A stretch of DNA of 64,000 nt, taken from Amphibalanus amphitrite. Lineage: Eukaryota > Arthropoda > Thecostraca > Balanomorpha > Balanidae. Shown here one piece after another: positions 57,012 to 64,000 of this stretch; position 1 is the first letter of the stretch; each line of letters opens with the position of its first letter. The translations under genes and the position numbers were made by a program. The stretch is from the NCBI RefSeq assembly GCF_019059575.1, contig NW_024881504.1, forward strand, positions 248,001 to 312,000. Reading direction: 5' to 3'. The notes below the pieces were generated by a model, which ran no database searches, had not been told where the DNA came from, and was given only the letters and a program-made list of their open reading frames with translations.

Positions 57012-57607
57012 ATTGGTGACCCCGACGTGATCTGAATTTAACTTTTAAACAGTAAATTTTTGCTCTTCAAGATTGTATATATACCTGCACATTCAAAGAA
57101 GACTTTAAAAGAAGAACGAGGAAGACCGACCAGACGATCACCTGAATAATCGCCGGTGGTTTCGGGCCGCGCCGCACCCATGCCGCGCCGCCTCCCTCCG
57201 CACCGGCTGATACCAGCGCACCGACCTCAAGCTCGCTTCTCCCAAGAGCGGCTCCGCTGACTTGTGGCCTAACCAAGGTGGATCCAGGCCGCGCTGAACC
57301 ACGCCGCCTGCTCCACCGCGGTGCTTCTTATCTTCGTACCTACCTACCTACATACCCAAGCGTTTGTCAACGACATGAACTTATACGTCGCCGCGAACGC
57401 AGAACGCAAGTCAGCGAGTCGCAAGCCGCCGTCGCCGGAGTTTCCGGGATGCGCCGTTTCACCGCCGCTCCCGTCCGACGCGGCATGCGCTGTGGCCACC
57501 AAGAGCCGGCCTACGCCTATTCTGTCTGAGAACCTGTGATCGATATTTTTTAGCAAGATATATATTTACTATGCCTTTTTTTAGCTCCGCTCTGGGGCGG
57601 GGAGTGT

Positions 57608-57865
57608 TGTGGCGAGTTCTTACTTCCTTTTATTAGAGGTCTTTGTTCTTATTTTATCACGCCTTATTTGATTCATGTTTATTTTCTTGTCATTGTTGCT
57701 GCGCGCGTGAAAAACAATATTTCTTTTTAGCTCAGAAAACCGAGTCAACGTCGATGTTTGAAATTGTTTTTAGTTGAGTGTGCGGCCTACTTTCAAACTG
57801 TCATGTTCTTTATTTCCGTCTCAATATAATTATATCATTTTTATCTTTTCGTCTCGGCCGCCACA
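57608..57865 (+). repeat. Gypsy-2 3' LTR
   Basis: 258 bp, apparently identical to the 5' LTR; followed by CCAT. Confidence 0.93.
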
Positions 57866-57955
57866 CCATAGGAGCCAATCGCGAGGGGGGGGGTCGCACC
57901 GCCCCCCCCCTGCCAGGCCGTGTTATGAAAAATGCCCTGCCAGGGCGAGGGTTAA

Positions 57956-59120
57956 CCCGCGCCCCGTAGGGGGGGGGCGAAACGGCCCACCCTGTCCTTT
58001 TCGGTCGATATCTCCTAAACGGCTGGAGATATCGCCACCAAACTTTTAGGACCCCTCCGGGCATCAATTTTACACATTGTGACAAAAAATTTTTCCAGAG
58101 GCTATGATAGGTTGGCCACAAATGACGTCAGAGTGACGTCATGTTCTGTCATTTTCGACCGAAAAAAGACCTTCGCGAGAAGACCTGTCAGGACTACAAC
58201 TTTGAAGATACAGAAAAATGATCAAGACATAAAAGGTGTAGAATTGACAGGGCTACAAAACTGCTATCTCGAATTTTTGAAATTTTTGAGTTTTGACCCC
58301 GAAAAATCAAAAAAGCATTTTTTTTGGATATATTCGCCAAAAAATCAAACAAAAAATTTGAGTTTCGAAAAAAAACCGGAATATCTGTGATAGTGCCTAC
58401 CGTCTTCTATCCACATACCAAATTTCAGATCGATACCTCGTTTTTTGGCCAAGTTATAGAGAAAAAACTGTTCAAAATTGATGACGTCAAATTTTCAAAC
58501 TCAATTTTTGGCAATTCTAGAACTCGTAGAGCAAAACGAAGACCACCATTAGACTCCCCGTGACGAGCTGCATCGAATCGGTACCCATTTTATGCAAAAA
58601 TATCAACTTTGAAATTTGACCTAATTTGACCTGACCTTGACCTGACCTTCACCAAAACGTGACCTAGACTGGCCCCAAAGGCTGCCTAACCCACATAATC
58701 GCATTTGTCATGTAAAATGGACCATAAAACATGTATCACACGACACATTCATATTGTGACCCCCGGTGACCTGACCTCGCTGTGACCTGACCTGGTATCA
58801 GTGCCCTCAGATAGCAAAGTATGTGTTTGACGAACAATGTACCATCGATGGTTTTCAATAAATTACCAATTTACTCGCTTTCACAGCACATTTCTTGAAT
58901 TGCCTGTGAACGGTGAAAATCTGACCTTTGACCTGACCTGTGACGTCATCGGTTTGACCTAGGTCAATGAAATTTGGTCACAAGGTAGTTCCCGGGTGGG
59001 GCTATCGAACGCCGTTTGAATTTTGAAAATCGGCCGGTAACTTTCCGAGATCTTAGGGGGGGCGAAACGGCCCCCCCCCTACGGGTGGTAGGGTCCGCCG
59101 GTAGCCCTACGGGGCGCGGG
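57956..59120 (+). mobile_element. T21: complete T element sharing TTAA with T19 and T22
   Basis: TTAA at 57952-57955 and 59121-59124. Starts CCCGCGCCCCGTAGGG, ends CCTACGGGGCGCGGG. Both hairpin cores read CGAAACGG. The right end has an inner repeat of the terminus (GGTAGGGTCCGCC). Interior includes TGACGTCA and TGACCT motifs. Length 1165 bp. Confidence 0.9.
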
Positions 59121-59124
59121 TTAA

Positions 59125-60297
59125 CCCTCGCCCCGTTGGGGGGGCCATTTTGGCCCCCCCTGTGGTTTTTCCTGAATAGCAAGAAAACGGCGGCGCGCAG
59201 CGCCGCCAAATTTTCAGTACCTTCCCGGGCATCAATTTGACACCTTCACACCAAATTTCAAGTCTTAGGTCACCTTAGGTCAGGAGTTATTGAGGTCAAA
59301 CTGAGGTCATGTTCGAGCAAAAATGAGCAAAAAACATGCAATCTTGAAACGCTCACCAAATCTACAGTTATCAAGCAATTTCAAAGTTCTTCAAATGGTC
59401 TAGTACACAAAAAGCGGCGCTACAAAACTGCTATTTCGGATTTTCAAAATTTTGGGTTTTTGACCCCCGAAAATTCAAAAAATTGATTTTTTTAGAAAAA
59501 CGAAGAAAAAAATCCATTTTTTTCGAATTTCGAAAAACAACAGAAAATATGTGATAGTCCCTGCGCTCTTCTATATACATACCAAATTTCAGATTGATGT
59601 CTCGTTTTTGGCCAAGTTATAGCGAAAAACTGTTCAAAAATGATGACAAATTTTTGAACTCAATTTTTAGCGATTCTAGACCATGTACGGCAAACGAAGA
59701 CCACCATTGATCTCCCCGTGACGAGCTGCATCGATTCGATACCCATTTTATGCAAAAAAATTAACTTTGAAATTTGACCTAATTTGACCTGACCTTTACC
59801 TGACCTTGACCTGACCTTGACCTGACCTTGACCAAAACGTGACCTAAGCTGGCCCCAAAGGCTGCCTGACCCACATAATCGCATTTGTCATGTAAAATGG
59901 ACCATAAAACATGTATCACACGACACTTTCATATTGTGACCCCCCGTGACCTCACCTCTGTGACCTGACCTGGTATCAGTGACCTCAAATAGCAAAATAT
60001 GTGTTTGAATAACATTTCCCTTATCGATGATTTTCAATGAAATGCATTTTACTCGATTTTACAACGCATTCCTTGAAATGCCTGTAAACGGTGAAAATTG
60101 GACCTTTGACCTGACCTGTGACGTCATCAATTTGACCTAGGTCAATAAAATTGGGTCACAAGGTAGTTCCCTGATAGGGCTATCCAACACCGTTTGCCGC
60201 TTGTCGCTAGGTTGCGTGGTTCTCGAGATCATAGGGGGGGGGGCAAAATGCCCCCCCAACGGGGCGCGTTGCTCGGCAGAGCCCAACGGGGCGCGGG
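59125..60297 (+). mobile_element. T22: complete T element sharing TTAA with T21
   Basis: TTAA at 59121-59124 and 60298-60301; 1173 bp; starts CCCTCGCCCCGTTGGG, ends CCCAACGGGGCGCGGG. Cores GGCCATTTTGGCC and GGCAAAATGCC. A close relative of T1 and T11 with tandem TGACCT at about 59789-59832. Confidence 0.92.
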
Positions 60298-60301
60298 TTA
60301 A

Positions 60302-61087
60302 GATTTTAAGATTGATGTCAACTTGTGGGTCAAGGTCAGGTCAAAGGTCAAATTCTGTTTTTTTTTGCATGATTAGGCTTACGGACAGCGGAATCGATAG
60401 CTGCTGCTCCAAACTCACCAAAAATGACCTCAAAGGCCTAGTGAAGGTACCATGTGCGTATAGGGGTCATACTAAGTACGGGTCAAGGTCAGGTCAGGTC
60501 ACAAAAGGACACGGTTTTCACTTTCTGCTACATGGGCGTGCGACACATGTTTTATGGCTTATTTTCCACGCCGAATCCGATGGTAATTGTTATATATGAC
60601 CCCAAGTCACTGTGCTGGTGATAAGTGTGCATTGAAAGCATACAAAATCGTTTATACGATACATAACTAAACGAGGGCTAATAAAAAAATTCTAAACTTT
60701 TTATTTTTGACATAAACATGCACTTTTCTAGACGAGCTTTGTCCCAGGAATCTAGTGGTGCCATTTGTTTTCACATGCGATGTTCAAAAGTGCCTCTAGT
60801 TCACGACAATGCTTATGACGTCACCATGCCCTATGCATGTTGGAGCTATTGTTTACAATTTGGGGGTCAAAAATCAAGATAGAAAGTTGAAATTTGGGAC
60901 ATCCAATGTTCTAATAGAGCTCTATAAAATATATTCAGTTTTTTTGGAAATTCTCAAAATTTTGGATTTTATTATCTGTTTTCCAAAAAATATAGTTTTT
61001 TGAATTTTTAGGGGTCAAAAACGAATTTAATGGGAAATCCGAGATAGCCATTTTAAAGAACTCGTTAAGCTTCGTCTATTCATGTCC
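60302..61087. mobile_element. Probable continuation of T18 (older T element)
   Basis: AGGTCA tandem repeats, GACACATGTTTTATGG and CCGAGATAGCCATTT occur in the same order as in T9. No terminus is visible before T23 begins at TTAA 61088-61091. Assignment to the same copy as 50598-50717 is inference. Confidence 0.5.
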
Positions 61088-61091
61088 TTAA

Positions 61092-62271
61092 CCCGCGCCG
61101 TGCTAATGTGGGGGGGGGCGTTTTTACGCCCCCCCCCCTTAGGTTTTTCGCAAATATCTCAAAAACGGCGGCGCGCAGCGCCTCCGTTCTTGGTACACGT
61201 GTTCCTACATCATTTCCGCACATGCTGTGAAAATTTCAGACCTAGGCCGTCTAAGGTCAGGTCACCAGGTCACGTCAAGTGACCTTACCTCAGAAAAAGT
61301 TCAAAGGCTCGCTATAGCTACACCGACTGAACGATCACTTTTAAACTTTCAGCGATTGATATGAGTAACAGTATGTATAAAATGTATATCTCGGATTTTT
61401 ATATCTATGACCTAAGGTCAGGTCAATTTTGCGACCTCTCCATTATAAGTCAATGGGAGAAAATTGAAATGCGCCTCTTTTGGACGAATGTCGTTCAAAA
61501 CGCTCTCAAACATCGGTTCATAGGTAAACATGACACACTGAATCGGACAAATGCACCTGTGACCCCTCTGTATGCCCCTGAGGTCATCTCAGGTCATGAA
61601 CGGTCGCCAGCAGTTTTTTGGCTATAACTTTTGATAGAGACGTGCTAGAGCGGTGAAAACACGTCAGATGTGTTCAGCTCGACGATACAGATCGACTGAT
61701 ATGCAACATGACCCTTTTCGGTCAGGTCATGACCTTGACCTGAGGTCAAATTTTCAAAATGACCTTTCAAGGTCAACAAATAGTTCATTCGACCTGTCTC
61801 GACGAGAGGAACACGATGCTGGCAAAAGTAATGTCGTGGCTCTCTTGAGTCAAAAGTAAGTGCCGAAAAAACAGTTTTCGTGAAAACTGCTATTTTTACA
61901 GTTTTTGCCCTCTGGAGGCTAAACCGTTGACCTGAGGTCAAATCTGAGAACATTACTCAGAAAGGTCTGTAAAAGGGCTATCGAATGCGCTTTTCCGCGG
62001 CGCTGTAGCTCTATTGCTTCCCGAGTTGGCCGTTGGCAGTTTCCAAAATTATCGAAATGGACTAAATTTGACCTTCGATGACCTCTGGTGACCTGACCTT
62101 TGACCTGACCTTAAAAATGACCGAAGTGTTTTCTTCCTTATTTTTGACGCTCTTTCGATTAACGCTTACCGCTTGTCGCTACGTGGCCCAGGAGCCGAGT
62201 TAGATGGGGGCGTGAAAACGCCCCCCCCCCCAGCACTCGGCGGAAAGTTCAGGCCACCAGCACGGCGCGGG
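61092..62271 (+). mobile_element. T23: complete T element, TTAA duplication
   Basis: This 1180-bp element is flanked by TTAA at 61088-61091 and 62272-62275. Starts CCCGCGCCGTGCT, ends AGCACGGCGCGGG. Cores CGTTTTTACG and CGTGAAAACG agree. Contains the CATTATAAGTCAATGG core at 61441-61456. Confidence 0.92.
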
Positions 62272-62275
62272 TTAA

Positions 62276-62676
62276 TTTGCAATTTGCTTTAAAAGGACCC
62301 TCCCACCTTCAAAAAGTTTATGAATTGGCATGAAAGTGATGTCGCTCGGTTCAGAGAGAGCGAAAACGAATATCTACCAAATTTCACCGAAAAAAATATT
62401 CACCGGTTTTCAAGATATTACACTTTTACTTTTGTTTACTTTTTGGGATCTCCGCTGTTCCTAGCGACTTTATTTGGAAGCAATAGTTTGGCAGCTGAAA
62501 GTGGGGCACTTGTTGCGCGCAAAGCAGCATATACCACCGCGTGCTACAAAACGTTTTAGTCAAACATTTAAAAATCGTTAGATATCTGCGCTGACGTCAC
62601 ACATTCAGAGGGGTATTCCTATGCATTAGCCCCTCTGAATCAAAATGCTGCAATTTTGAAATTCAATATTTCCGAT
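62276..62676. other. Unassigned sequence, possibly further T18 host
   Basis: Nothing firm recognised. Confidence 0.35.
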
Positions 62677-62680
62677 TTAA

Positions 62681-62903
62681 CCCGCGCCCCACTGGGGTCT
62701 TTTTATAACGCGTCCTACTGGGGGGGGGGGGCTATTTATAGCCCCCCTCCTAACTCCGAAACTACTGGGCCGATTGTCAAAATTCAAACGGCGTCTGATA
62801 GCCCTGGAAAAACTGTCGAGCGAAACCTAATTTTATTGACCTCGCGGTCACCGATGACGTCACAGGTCAGGTCAAAGTAAAAATTATCGACGTTTTGGCT
62901 TGT
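62681..62903 (-). mobile_element. T24: left part of a T element interrupted by T25
   Basis: TTAA (62677-62680), CCCGCGCCCCACTGGGG, CTATTTATAG-core hairpin, then T21-like sequence reversed including TGACGTCA. Broken by T25 at TTAA 62904-62907. The rest lies beyond the window. Confidence 0.75.
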
Positions 62904-62907
62904 TAAC

Positions 62908-63412
62908 CCGCGCCCGGCTGGGGGTCCTGGATTTCCACGCCCTGCTGGGGGGGGTGTTTGAACACCCCCCCCTTGTAACTCGGCTCCTGGGCCACGTAGC
63001 GATACGCGGAAGGCGGCGTTCGAAAGAGCGTCAAAAATAATGACGAAATCACTTCGGTCAATTTTTTGGTCAGGTCAAAGGTCAGGTCACCAGAGGTCAT
63101 TGAAGGCAAAATTTCGCCGATTTCCAGGTCGAATGTCGAAAATTTTCAAGAAGCCAACGCATAACTCGGGAACCAATAGAGCTAGAGCGCCGCGGAAAAG
63201 CGCATTCGATAGCCCTATTAACGCCCTTTCTGGAAAATTTTCTCAGATTTGAACTAACGTCAACGGTTTTGCCTGCAGGGGGCAAAAACTGCAAAAATAG
63301 CCGATTTTTTTGGAAACAGTTTTTCTGCAATAACTTTTGACCCAAGCCTTGTACGAGCTTACTTTTACCGGCATCGTGTTCCTCTCGTCAAGACGCATCG
63401 AATGAACTATAA
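62908..63412 (-). mobile_element. T25: left part of a T element (T5 subfamily) interrupted by T26
   Basis: TTAA (62904-62907), CCCGCGCCCGGCTGGG, a second inner terminus motif and a TGTTTGAACA core as in T5. It breaks at ATAA (63409-63412), a site intact in T5 (GAATAAACTATAAGTTGACC region, about 11113-11132). Confidence 0.82.
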
Positions 63413-64000
63413 CCCGCGCCGTGCTGGGGGGGCGTTTTTACGCCCCCCCCTCAGGTTTTTCGCGAATATCTCAAAAACGGCGGCGCGCAGCGCCGCCGTT
63501 TTTGGTACACGTGTTCCTACATCATTTCCGCACATGTTGTGAAAATTTCAGACCTAGGCCGTTCAAGGTCAGGTCACCAGGTCACGTCAAGTGACCTTAC
63601 CTCAGAAAAAGTTCAAAGGCTCGCTATAGCTACACCGACTGAACGATCACTTTGAAACTTTCAGCGATTGATATGAGTAACAGTATGTATAAAATGTATA
63701 TCTCGGATTTTTGATATCTGTGACCTAAGGTCAGGTCAATTTTGCGACCTCTCCATTATAAGTCAATGGGAGAAAATTGAAATGCGCCTCTTTTGGACGA
63801 ATATCGTTCAAAACGCTCTCAAACATCGGTTCATAGGTAAACATGACACACTGAATAGGAAAAATGCACCTGTGACCCCTCTGTGTGCCCCTGAGGTCAT
63901 CTCAGGTCATGAACGGTCGCCAGCAGTTTTTTGGCTATAACTTTTGATAGAGACGTGCTAGAGCGGTGAAAACACGTCAGATGTGTTCAGCTCGACGATA
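63413..64000 (+). mobile_element. T26: left part of a T element (T23 subfamily) running off the window
   Basis: Preceded by ATAA; starts CCCGCGCCGTGCTGGG with CGTTTTTACG hairpin and GGCGGCGC hairpin, then follows T23 closely, including the conserved ATAAGTCAATGG core near 63756-63770. Confidence 0.85.

Larger units (their letters stand above)
51670..57865 (+). mobile_element. Gypsy-2: LTR retrotransposon with identical-looking LTRs, disrupted inside
   Basis: 258-bp LTRs (51670-51927, 57608-57865; TGTGGCGAG...GCCGCCACA) read the same on inspection and are flanked by CCAT (51666-51669, 57866-57869). A primer-binding-like TGGTGACCCCGACGTGA starts at 51930. gag and pol are in different frames. 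T20 interrupts pol. After the integrase core the element changes to a foreign LTR and leader (56672 to about 57590) before its own purine tract (GGGGCGGGGAG) and 3' LTR. Confidence 0.92.
50722..57951 (+). mobile_element. T19: T element split by Gypsy-2
   Basis: TTAA (50718-50721) precedes CCCTCGCCCTGGCAGG and TTAA (57952-57955) follows CCTGCCAGGGCGAGGG. Left core TCGATGCGA and right core TCGCACCG agree approximately. Without Gypsy-2 the element is about 1030 bp. It has the GGCGGCGC hairpin at its left end and tandem AGGTCA motifs. Confidence 0.85.

Noticed and set aside
57067-57539. Gag-like gene in the GC-rich stretch before the Gypsy-2 3' LTR
   Set aside because: Short frames lack gag motifs. 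The stretch fits the leader of the foreign LTR unit.

Overview
The window is eukaryotic, repeat-dominated genomic DNA. Arrays of the telomeric pentamer TTAGG at 13.35 and 14.32 kb, the arthropod-type motif, together with Gypsy and LINE elements and very long GA/CT microsatellites, suggest an arthropod; a crustacean or chelicerate would fit, but this is inference. No complete host gene, rRNA or tRNA was recognised. The only host-gene candidate is a CpG-rich possible first exon at 16782-16961.

The dominant component is a swarm of about 20 related non-autonomous elements, called T1-T26 here (numbers include fragments). Full copies are about 0.8-1.2 kb. They begin CCCGCGCC or CCCTCGCC, end with the inverted form, and are flanked by a 4-bp duplication that is usually TTAA but sometimes TTAT/ATAA or CTAG. 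Both ends carry a subterminal hairpin, a G-run and a C-run around a short palindromic core. The core differs between subfamilies but usually agrees between the two ends of one element. Most interiors are rich in AGGTCA/TGACCT hexamers and TGACGTCA palindromes. The TTAA target and CCC termini recall piggyBac. No transposase is present in the window.

Layout: 1-3 kb, T elements. 4.0-8.8 kb, a two-ORF LINE with open frames and an (ATT)n tail. 8.8-15.3 kb, T elements, one nested in its own kind and one (T7) enclosing a 1.85-kb cassette of inverted 48-bp minisatellites around TTAGG arrays. 15.3-18.2 kb, mostly unique sequence. 18.2-23.4 kb, a TA-flanked element interrupted by T9, a foldback element made of successive hairpins, a tandem repeat, and T10. 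24.1-33.3 kb, a minus-strand LINE (A) split by an intact Gypsy element with identical-looking LTRs and by T11. 33.3-36.9 kb, a second minus-strand LINE (B) with RNase H, split by T12. 37.0-38.4 kb, a truncated plus-strand LINE (C). 39-50 kb, T elements, small inverted-repeat elements and microsatellites. 50.6-64 kb, a nest of T elements enclosing a second Gypsy element (with a consensus -1 frameshift site) that itself contains T20.

In three places a T element sits inside retrotransposon coding sequence, and removing it with one copy of the 4-bp duplication leaves the flanking reading frame continuous. These act as built-in tests of element boundaries and target-site duplication. The genes present serve retrotransposition (gag, protease, reverse transcriptase, RNase H, integrase, AP endonuclease); no host pathway can be read from the window.
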